Assembly (NCBI GenBank): GCA_040954595.2
Contig: CM082578.2
Coordinates: forward strand, 6,944,001 to 7,008,000
From: Balanoglossus misakiensis
Lineage: Eukaryota; Hemichordata
Direction of reading: 5' to 3'
DNA: 64,000 bases
The notes under the pieces were generated by a model. The model saw nothing but the letters and a program-made list of their open reading frames with translations, did no database searches and had not been told where the DNA came from. Shown here piece after piece: positions 11,668-24,300 of this stretch; position 1 is the first letter of the stretch; every line of letters begins with the position of its first letter. The translations under genes were made by a program, and so were the position numbers.

Positions 11668-14600
11668 ATGGCCACAGTTCTGGTAGGTGTTAAGATTAAT
11701 CCATAGAACACTTTACGTGTGTATATTTTGGTCAAAACTTGTCATTCAATATTCCTGTCCCTACATGTCACAACCCGATCGTGTGGTTCATCGTTATTTC
11801 AATAAGCCCTTTTACTTCAAGACTTGACTGCGTCCGAATAACGGAACTTTCCAGTTTGCTGTTTTACCAGCCATACTATTTCTACTATGGTAAGTTGACT
11901 AATAATGGACTATCAGATTTGTTGATGTACATTCCGTTTGCGAACTCACACTCAATCTTTCCATGAACTGTTTCGACTTTGAGTTCGCAAAGTTGCAGGT
12001 AAGGTGCCTGACATGTCATTGCCACACCAAAATTCAAGCATTGTGTCTTTCTAACATGGTGTTGCATGGTGGCATTGTTTCAAGACGGTTACTTTGCAAG
12101 CCTTGTCGAGATTAAAAGGAGGAAATCATATTTCGTTTTCCTAGTGTTGTATCTGTTTTATGTAAAATTTAAAACTTTTTTTGAGATAGATTATAAAGGA
12201 AAATGTTGCCAGTGGGACAATGACAGCAAGAGCACTCAACATTCTTTCTTTCTTGTATTCATATAAAGGAGGACCCAACTTTGGAAAGGCATTTCAAAGG
12301 CCACAGAGACACTGTGACTAGTGTTGATTTCAACCCCAACATGAAACAGCTAGGTGGGTATAAAAGTTTCCTTTTTGTGATATTGAACAACTTTCTACTG
12401 GTATATGTACTTTACTACATGTATTATACAATACAGATGTTAGGATCCCCTGGTTGAATATTGTGTTGATGTAATGTGGATGACTGACATTCGGAAGTTA
12501 TTGAATTTGAATTGAAGTTTTCTCTGTACATATGTGCAGCATACCATTAAAATAATAGGGTGATACCAAATGTGGTGTGGAAAGGGTTAGATGCTCATAA
12601 TCTAGTCACTGTGAATAAATTAGTAATAAATGTGCAGCACTAACACAAGTTCTGTTTCGACTCATAGCTTCTGGTGCCATGGATTCCAACCTAATGGTGT
12701 GGAACTTCAAACCACAGATGAGAGCGTACCGTTTTGTAGGACACAAGGTAAAATCTCTGCACAGGTTATGTTGGTTAGCACTTTCATGTCCAATTCTCAG
12801 TGAAACCATCACTGTCACGTATTACGGTATCATATTCATGATCTTGTCCAAGTAGTATGTCAAACTTCACCTGCACTGTCTGAAAAGGCAATACCAATCC
12901 TGAATGATTCAAATCGCAAGTTTCGTCAATTTTCTTTGAATGAGAAAGAATGCAGGCTCATGCAGATTAACAGAGACACATATACAAATTACACAGCTTT
13001 ATTCTCAGGCTTCTCAGCTCCAATGAATATATACACAAAATTTCAAACAAATTTCAGAATTAAAATACATGTATGTACACATTGTAAATATTGCAGTATT
13101 TACATTAACTTGTGTTTTTTCTTTGCAGGACGCTATAATGGGTGTCCACTTCTCTCCATCAGGCCATCTTGTGGCGTCAGCATCCAGAGACAAAACTGTC
13201 CGACTTTGGATTCCCAGTGTGTAAGTGTTTGTCAGTTTTGAAGTCACTGCTGCCCACACCAGTTTATTATGATTGGGCGTACATGTATATGAGTGTTCTA
13301 AAGAACATATGGTGGACTGGTGCTCTTTTTTTCGCGTGTGTCACCCACTGAAACTCTGTGATTGGCTAGATCTCAATTGACATGATTTATAAAATATTTC
13401 AGGAAAGGAGAAAGCACAGTTTTTAAAGCACACACAGCAACTGTCAGAAGTGTAGAATTCTCACCAGATGGCCAACATTTAGTGACAGCGTCTGATGATA
13501 AATCTGTTAAGGTGAGTAGTAAACGATTAGGTGGACACAGGACATAGTTCATCACCAACACGGTTCCCAATGGGTAGTCTGCTCAGGTGAAACTAGTATT
13601 TTTATGGCTGCCTCTACTATCAAACTACTAAATCTTTTCTGATTATAAATTTGTCTAATCAGTGTTCATAGTATGGCACCTCTTTGATGTGAACTTGTTA
13701 CATGCGCCTCTGATTTTCAGCAGGAAAAAGTGACAGGGTAAATTTCTCATTGTGATAGCGGTAATAATGAAGTAAGTTTTACCACTTCTATATACATAGG
13801 TATGGACGGTACATAGACAGAGGTTTCAGTTCTCCCTGAATCAGCACCAGAACTGGGTTCGTTGCGCCAAGTGGTCACCGGACGGCCGGCTCATCGTGTC
13901 AGGCAGCGACGACAAAACAGTCAAGATATGGGACAGAACCAGCAAAGAATGTGTCCATACGTTCTTTGAGCATGGAGGGTGAGTGCTTAGTCTTTGCTGG
14001 TGAATTTAGACTCCAATCATTGTGTGAGTTACTTTCACAGCCCATGCTTTTCTGTGGAAATGTTTGTATTTCTTTACTTCTGTATTTTCATACATCACGT
14101 ATTGAGAAGCAACATACAATACACAAAATCCATACTTAAATGTAGTTAAAGGGCTGCTATCTGTAGTCTATGGCTATTTTTTTCAGTATTTTTCCTTTGT
14201 GTATCATTTAGATTTTCGTGTTCTCCCTATAGTATCCCAACATGGCCAGTTTTTTTTTAAATTTTAAACCATCATGTTGAATGAAAAAAATACAAAAAGA
14301 TACGGCTAGTGAGACTGGATTTGTAATTTTCTGCATACAGATTCGTGAATTACGTGGCATTTCACCCAAGTGGTACGTGCATCGCTGCAGCCGGCACAGA
14401 CAGCACTGTCAAAGTCTGGGATATCAGGATGAACAAACTCCTGCAGCACTACCAAGGTGAGACACAGTCCAAAATCTTTCTGAGTGGATATCAGGGGAAA
14501 ATTCCTCGCTATAAAAGAAGTAAATAATCTTTTGACATCAGGAAATGGATTAATATCCAGGTTCATCCAATGTGTTTTGTGAATAAGGGTGACGATTAAA

Positions 14601-17600
14601 AAAACCCAAATAACATAAGAAAGCCGCTCTGATAAGTTGGAACCACAGTGTGTTGACATCCCATTTGTGTTTCCGTTTCATCAAACAGCTCACACAAGTG
14701 CCGTGAACGGCCTATCATTCCATCCCAGTGGCAACTACCTCATCACAGCGTCAAACGACTCCACTTTGAAAATACTCGACCTCTTAGAAGGAAGGTTGTT
14801 CTATACCCTGCATGGTCACCAGGTAGGTGTCAAAACTTTTGAGATCTTTCTTAGTTGACATGTATTTTCCCTGATAGCCCTTTCACCCCCATTTTGCTGT
14901 ATGTCGATGCAACCAAATACTAATTTATCCTTACCTTTTTGTACCCTTATTGGAAACAGCGCCCTCTCTTGACAGCTTGAAAAATACATGAAAATTGTTG
15001 GTGTCATTTTCTTAATTTTTGGTCAAACGTTATTTTTTTGTTACAAATAGGGCCCCGCCACTGCCGTTGCATTTTCTAGAGCTGGTGATTACTTTGCTTC
15101 AGGAGGTTCAGATGAACAGGTGAGTGAGTTCTCTTCCAGCTTCTGTCGGGGACAAAAATTATCACAATATTGTTGTATTTCTTTCTATTTCACACAAGTA
15201 TTGGAGATTGCAGTGTAACCTGTAAGTGAATTACAAGCACAGCTACATTTTGCATTCAAATTATTATATGCATGGTGACACAAAGTGTTTGCATTTGAAA
15301 GCAGTCCTGCTTTAAGTTACCAGTAGCTGTTCTCAGCACCAGCTTTGGCAGTGACATGATTGACCCATCATCATGCTCGCCCAGTCTGACCTTATAGGGC
15401 GTAATTTGCCCAAGAAGTTAGAGTCTGTCAAAAATAATATAATATTTCTTACGACAGAGCCAGAACTCAGGTTTGGCCAGACTGTGAGATGAGAAATCAA
15501 AGCCTTAAAGGGGAAATCCGTTGTAGCTGATTTCTACATAATTTGGTAGCTTTGATGTCACTCTTTCAGAAAAAAACATATTCGCCATGTATAGGTCGCG
15601 CGATTTTTTACAAAATCTAGGGAAAGTTGGCAGAATTTCCAATATGGCGTTTACTGTAATTTGAATCATGGGAAAAAAAGCGCCAGGACCAACTTCCGCC
15701 CACCATGGTGTGGGTGATACCATTCTCCGATAGGTGTCACTGGGCGACAGACTAGGCGTATTTTCATAGCTATTGTTTGTTCTTTGCATCAGTTGATAAA
15801 CAATCATCAGCAAAGTCGAAAATTTGTCATCTATTGACAGTTTTCATGAGCTATAACCCATCGAAAATATGCAAATACGCTTAGCTTGTGACGCAGTGAC
15901 ACCAATCGGAAAATGGTATCACCCACACTAAGGTGGGCGGAAGTTGGTCCTGGCGCTTTTTTTCCCATGATTCAAATTACAGTAAACGCCATATTGGAAC
16001 TTTCTCTAGATTTTGTAAAAAATCGCGCGACCTATACATGGCGAATATGTTTTTTTCTGAAAGAGTGACATCAAAGCTACCAAATTATGTAGAAATCAGC
16101 TACGACGGATTTCCCCTTTAACCTAAAGAAGAGCCATGTAAAAGTTTTTTAAAGCAAACTACAAGATAAAATGTCATACTTTTGAGTTACTGAAAGGATC
16201 TAAAATTGAAGCCATATATTATACAGACAAGAAATACATTGTCCATATAAACTTTGCTGGAACTAAGAATTAAGTGTTCTTATTTTTTTTGAAGGTGATG
16301 GTCTGGAAGACTAACTTTGATCAGATTGACTACAACGAAGTTCTCCAATCGCACAAACTTCGGACTTTAGATGAACCCAGGCCTCACATACACGACATTC
16401 ATCCACGATCGCCTCAGCACAGACCACATACACACACATCAGCACCACAGGTACGGACTTCAGTTATGTCATTAAATTTTTGTTCAAGATTTCATATCGA
16501 TGACTTGTTCCATGCCAAGAAGGGTACATAGTGCATCCACATTGGTTGTTTTGAACTAACAGATTGACTTGAACCAGCCTATGCACAACACATTGTGGAT
16601 CTTATACATTTACATCACTGGTCCTTTAATCTAGAGTCCTAAAATGTGTACCCAAACTGCACATCTTCCCTGTCAGTGTAATCAACAGCGCCCTCGGGCA
16701 TCATACAATTGAAATGTTTTACTGTTGACCCTTGACATTTGTGTGAGATGAAGATTGCTGAATATCAGTACATGTACATGTATTTCACTCATAGCATTGG
16801 CAGTACGGAAATCATTGATCCGTTTTGTGATGTTGAATTATGAGGTTTTGTTTGAGTCCTGAACAGTCATTTCAGTCACTGCAGATACTCTCAATTTTCA
16901 CTTATAAAAATTTCTTTGGGCAGCACTGTCTATGACTGGCCATGGGTAAAAGGCAACATGTTTTTATAAGCCATGTGAACCATCAACGCATACACCATAC
17001 AAGAACCCATTCAAATGAAATCAAAAAAGAATTTGAAAACAATTTTTGAAGTGTTATTGCAAAACCACACTCAATTTCTCCGTGCGGCCTTGCATAACTT
17101 TTCCATGAAAATGTGCCCACTCAGATTGGGAATGCCAAGGTCAGAGAAATGTCGGTGACTGATGGAAAAGTTTTGACGATCTTTTTCAGGTGGATGCAAG
17201 AATGGAGCCACGCAACATGTCGGCACCCCCACCTCACGTCACAAACGTTGGTCCAGCCATGTTTGCACAGCCACAGGTACGAGGGGGGGATCACTCTTTC
17301 TCCCGGGGCACTTGTTTATCTGGCTACCAGTTTCAATTGTTAAAAACCCTGGTCTGCCTGTAAAAGTTGAAGTCCTCTGCAAGTTGAGACGTGTTGCCGG
17401 TTGCATTCTGATTGTCTCGCCGTTGCTCCGTCTTAAACCTTTATTGCAGCATTCACTACTGAGACACATAAGAGAGCATTTAAATTCAACACAGTCAAAT
17501 TAGCGAACATGAGTTTCATTCTCAGGTTCATAACAATCTTTTTCATACCTGTCCACTAAGATCTGTGTTCGTTCATTATAGTACTTCAAGGCCACATGAA

Positions 17601-20164
17601 TGTTGTGGGCATGAATAATTATAGTAATGCTGTAGGTAGACATACTGCCTATCCTGTTTTTGAAAAAAAATATGGCTTCTCAATGTAAAAGATAAAGAGA
17701 TGAAACCGGCAGCGCGATGACTGACAAAGTACCGGCTGCGTCCATCATCACATCCTCTGCTCCTTCACAATGGGTGGTCGCACCAGTTGCCAAGATACTG
17801 TGAAGAGCGCCCTCATAGGGTAGTTATTCTGAGAATGTGTTATTACTTGGTCGGATGGTTCACAACCCCTGAAGTAATTGAAGGGTGAATGAACAGGAAT
17901 GTCAGAAGGGGGGTAGGGGGGGGCATGTCTGGCAGAGTTCAGCGAATAGGATGAATTTTAACAACATGGAGATTAAAATGACCTTGAGGGCTGGGTAAGG
18001 TCAATGGGATCCTGCTCCAACTGACCGTCCTCTCAATTGCATGGCCCAATGGCCCAATTCCCCCCCCCCCCCCATTTGTTCCCAATTGTGTCTACACAGG
18101 AAATATTTAATTGATAAGATACACTGGCCATTTGTCTTCTTATCAGGTGAATGGCTCCGGCAGGACAGGTCTGCACGACCTGGAGATGTCCTCGGCCGAT
18201 ATCGACAAGCGAGACATGTCAGAGGCCCAGCAACACGGTCACTCGGCCCCCAGCACAGTGCCTTTGGAGGAGCGCAATATCCCGACGCAGCTGTCCCGAA
18301 CGCTGGAGCAGATTGTCGGCCAACTTGACGTCATAACACAGGTAGCGACCCTGGAACAATTTCAACTCTATTAAAAAAAAAACACTCCTCCACCCTTGTA
18401 TTATCTTTCCAATCTTCTCTTACCCATTGCACCAGACTGAAATAAAAAAAATGCACTTTTCATTCAATTAACTGTTAATTGACTCATCCACCCATCTGGT
18501 TTATCGGCCAATTTCCTGTCCACTCACCAAAAGAATTTCGCTCCTACTTGAATGAATTAATAAATAACTCCCTGCATATCTGTCTCCTTATTCAGTGCAC
18601 CCCAGAATGCACAGGGAGAGTGGTATGTTGTTTGGCTCTTTCACTAACAAATTGTAAATCTTCCAATACTAGTTGTTTTGGATGGTGTACAAATGGTGCT
18701 ATGTCCTCTATCGTGTACTTGAAATATTTTGCAAGCAGAGTATAAACATTTTAAGAGAAAGCTTAGCTGATAAAAAAAGATATACCAAAATTTTGTGCAG
18801 CCTTCTTGAGCCAAGATATTTATCCTCAGAACATTTCATTTGTTGTATTTTCCAAGATTCTACAATTTATCACAAATTTTCTTTCATAATTGGACTTTGT
18901 ATCAGTTGTAAATCAGGATATGTTCATTATGGGCATGTCTTCCTAGTTTGTTGTTTTGTTTTTGTTGTTGTTGTAATGTTACATGATTTGCTGGGATTCT
19001 TCCCCTACATGTAACGTGAACCAACAACTTGGCTGCAGATAATCACCGCTGGTATTTTTATTAGCATTTGGCCTGGAGAGGTATTGTGGGATTTTCTGTG
19101 GCACAGGCTTGCGAAATCCGACCTATTTCCGCGAGTGCATTGCATACGTGTGTATCGGCGCACTTCGTCTGTGTGGTTTGGAATGCGCCCAACATATCTG
19201 AGAAATGTTGAGTGGAGGCTGCGATGGCCCCAGTCACCCGTTTGGGTCACCTCACCTCGTCCATGGTTTCTTACGAGCAGTCATTAGTCGTCCCAGTAGC
19301 AGTGTGTGGGAGTGGCTGGCAGTCAACGAGATGTCCACACTCATTCAACCGGCTGACATTTCCCCCTTCCTGACCCAACCTAGCTCTATATTTAGCCACC
19401 AGTATCCAATAATTTATTTCGTCTCAGCTCCACTCTAAAGTGGAAAAAAACCCTGATCCATAAACCTTTTCTCTTTATATTAGCCGTTACCTCTGAATTG
19501 AGAGGGAGGCATTTCTACTGTCTTCATAAAAGTGTAGCAAAATTTGCTTATACCCCTTTTTCGATGAATCACAAATTTTGTATTTCTGTTTTGTTGACAT
19601 TCACCGAACAATAATACCAGTTGCTAGCACATTTCAGACATCGCCTTTGTAATCATACACTGAATTCCGGTTGACATTTCCTGTTCAGATTTAAATAGTA
19701 GAAAAAATAAACTAACAAAAATCAACCAAGTATTTTCACAAGATAATTTATGGTTTCTTGTTTCTTTACAAGTGTGAGATGCAGTAGACATGATCACAAA
19801 TGATAACATTACATCCTGGTCAGTGCATTAAAGCTCGTTTAACTTCAGTCTTGGCAATCTGATTAAAATCAGATGTAGGGTACGGCAACGTCTTTTACTT
19901 ACACAGTATGCTATTCACAGTGTGAGGTGACAGTGTATGATACCGTACCTGTAAGTGAAAGACGTCGCCGTACCTATATCCCATTTTAATCAGATTGAAG
20001 TATTGGTAATTTATGCGGTATTTTTGTTCTACACATACACTAGATATTCTTGTTTGACTCTCCAAAGCATGATGAAATGCCTACTAGTACAGTAGACACA
20101 CAGCCCATATTTTTAGTCAGGGCAAGTGGGGACTATGTCATCGACAGTGACTTGCTGTAGTTGC

Positions 20165-20195
<31 letters not shown>

Positions 20196-20321
20196 GAATA
20201 TTGAAATAGCAGCCAGGAAAATGGTCATTCCGCATGCGAGCTATGTTGACAAACAGACTGGAGGGCAGTTCAGGATTTTGTTGGAAGGAGAAGAATTTAG
20301 TCGGCACATTACTGGCAATAA

Positions 20322-20356
<35 letters not shown>

Positions 20357-21338
20357 AAGCTCCAGCCACTACCCCTTTAAGTGGCTGACCTTCAAAACAG
20401 GATGTTTTGTTTTTGAGCTTACATAAGGACTGGCTTCCCAGGAAAAAAACATCTGTGATTTTTCTCTGAACTTGCACTTCAGTTTTTTTTGTGTCCGCGA
20501 TATATCCTTTTTGTAAGTGGGTGTTAAAATGGCAGACTAGGTGTGAAATTAATCGTGGGATATTGCTTCTAAGAAACTACTCCAGAGTTTATGTTTGTCG
20601 GGTAATGTCACCGTGTAGCCGGAACTTCTCAAGGTGTGGCTGTAGTCTCTTCCTGGAACTCTCGTCGAGATTTTAAAATAAAAGAAATTGTGGGCGGATG
20701 TCCAAATGTTTTTTACCATCTCTTCCGAGCGGTAATTTTGAAACAGTCGCACAGAGATGATGAAAATACATAACTCCTGCTGATCCAGATCGAAATGAAT
20801 ACAGGTTTCACAGCAAGCCTTTGTGATATAATCAGCGATGTTTTGCAGTTTTTGATGTGAAGCGGGATAGAGACAGAGAGATATAGTAAGTTCTTGCTGA
20901 TGAGGTCGGCTGTGTCAAGGTCTGGCAACTAAATCAAATCATTCCAAAGCAAAAAACAACGGTTGATAACAGGAAGCTATCATCAAATGACGGTACTTTT
21001 ATAGACTCTTTCCAGACAAGGTCTGAAATCAAGCTGTGGGTTTTTTTCGCACACTTGTAAAACAAAAAAACAGTCGCGTAATCGCTCTCTTTTTTTCCCA
21101 CCCAGCCCTCAAGCCATGTGTGTACGGGTGAAACTAGCAGCAAACTGATTGATCAGTGGTCAACATGTCAGCTGTACCCAAAGTCTGGATATTAATTTTC
21201 TTTTCTTTTTTTTCCTTCTTTTTCATTTCACAGACTGTGTCCATTCTAGAACAGAGGATGACCATGACAGAAAATAAATTACGCGAGTGTTTGGACAACC
21301 AACAGAAGATCACACTGCAGGTCCGGCCGAACGAGTAG
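11668..21338 (+). CDS. POC1: POC1 centriolar WD40 protein
   Basis: Centriole and basal-body protein needed for centriole stability and ciliogenesis. Coding exons: 11668-11682, 12269-12353, 12668-12747, 13129-13220, 13403-13511, 13800-13978, 14341-14456, 14689-14822, 15051-15119, 16295-16450, 17190-17276, 18147-18341, 21234-21338; all phases agree, 473 aa (human POC1A 407, POC1B about 478). The N-terminal part (about residues 8-300) is a seven-blade WD40 propeller: [91 protein letters not shown] low-complexity linker follows, then the POC1 C-terminal motif [16 protein letters not shown] and coiled coil [16 protein letters not shown]. Equally close to POC1A and POC1B, so named POC1. Exon 1 encodes only MATVL. 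Confidence 0.95.
13288..13372 (+). mobile_element. Truncated copy of the 10619 miniature element
   Basis: Carries GTTCTAAAGAACATATGGTG followed by CACCCACTGAAA and TGATTGGCT, in the same order and spacing as copy 1, but without the terminal repeats. Inside a POC1 intron. Confidence 0.6.
15509..16117. mobile_element. 609-bp foldback element with TTAA duplication
   Basis: Two arms of about 250 bp are inverted copies (15509 to about 15762, and about 15867 to 16117) around a loop of roughly 100 bp. Ends are AGGGGAAATCCG and CGGATTTCCCCT, with TTAA at 15505-15508 and 16118-16121. Long terminal repeats with a TTAA duplication fit non-autonomous Kolobok- or piggyBac-type elements. No transposase is present; the apparent 60-100-codon open frames are the same arm read on opposite strands. 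It lies in the POC1 intron between exons 9 and 10. Confidence 0.85.
19855..19997. mobile_element. 143-bp inverted-repeat element
   Basis: CAATCTGATTAAAATC at the left matches an inverted copy at the right. Similarity continues through GGTACGGCAACGTCTTT versus AAGACGTCGCCGTACC, giving arms of about 50 bp with scattered substitutions. No clear target duplication was found, so class is unknown. Confidence 0.6.
20161..20196. repeat. (TTG)n microsatellite
   Basis: About twelve TTG units, nearly pure, in the last POC1 intron. Confidence 0.9.
20322..20353. repeat. (ATG)n microsatellite
   Basis: About ten ATG units, 125 bp after the TTG array in the same intron. Confidence 0.9.
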
Positions 21339-24300
21339 GAGTAAAAAAAAACTGTATTTTTAAAAAAAATCATTCATGACTAAATTTTTTCGAAGAATAG
21401 TGCCGCAATGATAGTCTGGAATGTGTACATTCGAATGCGCCCAGAAATGAAAAGTGTAGATTTCAGACTAGTTTGACAAATGTGACCAGCTTGGTTAGAG
21501 TCGTGTGTATACTCACATAAACTTAACACTTATGTGTAAACTGTGTACATGTACATTTCAACAAGGGGTTAAGAGGGCGCGGGTTAAGAGTTGACTGGTC
21601 CGAAAATTATTAGCTGTCTGCAGGGGATGTGTGGTGGTGTCCCCCCCCCCCCCCATGAGCTTAGCAAATCATAGTTATTTATGAACTCAGTGTATGTGTC
21701 TTTTCCTCGTCGTTCTGTTGTGTTCTCTGTTTGGCTTGGGGTGGCATTATCCCTCATGATCATTGGAGAACCTCTTTCCCTCCCTGATAGAATTGTGCCG
21801 TCCCTTATGGGAGAGGCAATACCATCCCCCCCCCCCCCCTGCAATGTGCCTTTCAGGCTCTGCGATGATATTGCTCCGTCCCTTCTGCGAAAAGAACTTC
21901 AAAAGTGTATTTTTACCATGGTAACTTGAACCTGTGTCTTCCCACCTTGAACAACCATGTTTTTTTCCATGTAATGTATATGCCACTGTTGATTTGAAGG
22001 CCAAACTGTAAAGTTTTGGTTTGTGACCTGGTACTTAGAAGAGACATAAAGACTTACATAAATCAAACTATTTGTTTCTTGTCCTGGAAATTCTTAAAGA
22101 ATAGCCAAAAAACTATATTCTACATTTGGTACTTAATTTCGAGATAATCTGTTTTCCTGGAAAGTTTGAGGTAAAAAACTACAAGTGATATTTTCACGGG
22201 TGACTGACTACACTGTTATTTGGTCAAATTTTTACGCAAGCCCAATAATGTGTTTCAACATGCAATGCCTTTTGGGGGTAAATGAAAAAAATTGTAGCCT
22301 CATACAGAGAGCAAAAAGAAGGGTTTATAACCTCAAGTTTACAGCTACTGTAGGTTACTTGTTTACGTTCAAAATATAAATTTGAATCCTGGTATGCAGC
22401 AGATGGAAAAAGGTTATCTCATTTGGGGGTAATGTTTGTGAAAATGTAAACAGTACTTACAAGCTTCTGTAAGAAAAGTTTGACAGTTTATGGCGATAAA
22501 GAGGGCGAGAGATCTTTTTTTTGACACAGATAGAGGTGGTGTTAACAGCTGCAAATGGGGAATGTGGTCCCATTCCGAATAACTGCCATTACTCAGTTTG
22601 TGTGGGTTTCTCTGTGTGTATGTGTTTGTATGTGTGTTTAATCCCCTATCCAAGTGTACAGGTCCTAATGAACAATTTATTATGTGGTTTGGGAGTTTTA
22701 TATTTTCTAAGAAAAGAGAGAAGGTTATTGCTAATTCTCCAGATGTAATGAAATTTAAAAAATGGGAAACTTAAATGTTATTCTGAAATTTAATCAATAG
22801 AAGTTACAGTGTGATTTTGAGAAATTACCACATTTTATATTAGTAATGTAGTAAAGTAGTATGATCTTTTGTACAGATCTTTCTTGTTCTTTGTTTTATT
22901 ATTTTTTTGGAGTGTATATTCTTTTCAACAGCTTCTTCAGAATCTGTCAACTTCTGAGCTCTGTGAATCCTAGAACCGACTAATTCGAAAGGAAGGCTGG
23001 TAGACCACCTACAACAACTAGAGCAAGTTCTGCTAACATTTCACCCTCATTTCCACAATATAATATGTCATTCCCATGCTACTGGGCAAAAGAAAAACAA
23101 AAAACGCCAGAGTTCAGACCAATTCGCCGGCGGTGGGAAGGTTGAGACAAGCCAAAGCAGAATTTTCCCACAACATGTTGTAGCTATCAGCAGTAACTGT
23201 AAATTTCATCCTGTTATCGTACCACGTAGCATTTTTTTACAGGACCCTGTAACAACTTTAACACATCAGCTCAGTGTCTCAGTCCGAGACCTCCACTTGA
23301 GAATCGTTTCACCGCACACACGGCATCTCGCCCCCACACACGCAAGGTCCAACATGCTGGAAATCCACTGAACTTGAACTTTTCCATGAAATTGCTGAAA
23401 TTCACAATGTTTTTCAGGAGGTCACCTTCCTTTCTGGTAGAGTTCACTCAAGGACATTGTAGAACACACCCAGCTTCCCTTGAGAAACGGCAGCTGACTG
23501 ACATATAAAAAAAATGATAATTGTACTTCTGGGATCTCACGATAATTTGTTCTCTATGCCATATGCTTCTTTCTTTCTTTCTTCTTGGTATGTGTGATAA
23601 TAGTAGTAAGAATTTGTGGATGCTGATTTGATCTTTATCTGTCCCCTTGTTTTGGTTGAATTCAATCATCCTTGATGAAATCAGGAATGTAGCTCAATTA
23701 AACTCAAATAAACTGTGGGACTTGCCCCACGATTGTGTAAGGATTGAAGTTGGTTTATGGTGTGTTTATTTGTCCTGGCAGTGGTGTTGATTGGAAGGGC
23801 TGGGAAGGTCTTATCCGGTAGTGGTCTCGGGACAGGAGGGTCTGTGGTACGGCAGTTGGTTTGGGGGAGAGATACCAGATGTGGTCTATAACACAAGAAA
23901 GTCTCCAGTCTGCTTGGTATCCTTCCCAATGCTGCTGACCAAAATCCATCACCACAAGGTGACTGGTCTTAGTACACAGAGTAGTCTAGTACCTAGCTGT
24001 AGAATCTAGTAACCCATTTACGGCCCACTCAGAACCTGAATAACGTGCATGCCGATAAAACTCCACTGGTTTCGCACGCAACATTCCACATTCGCTAGGG
24101 GAAAAAACACAAGAGAGCTTTGATCTATTAAAATGTAGCAGGATCGGATATAAACACAACATAGGCACATCAAATGTTGGTACATCGGCACTGGAACATT
24201 TCTGTAGGAAAAGTGTGGAACATGTGTGGAGAATATTGTTCGATATGGACATCAGCCGACAGTGGTATCAATAAAAGTAAACAGAATCCCCTAAGATAAA

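Larger units (their letters stand above)
18342..21233 (+). other. Largest POC1 intron (2.9 kb)
   Basis: Separates the exon ending in the QLDVITQ motif from the final coiled-coil exon. It holds an inverted repeat (19855-19997) and two microsatellites. No nested gene was recognised on either strand. Confidence 0.8.

Noticed and set aside
15505-16121. Two open frames giving nearly the same peptide on opposite strands
   Set aside because: They are the two arms of one foldback element, not a conserved small protein pair.
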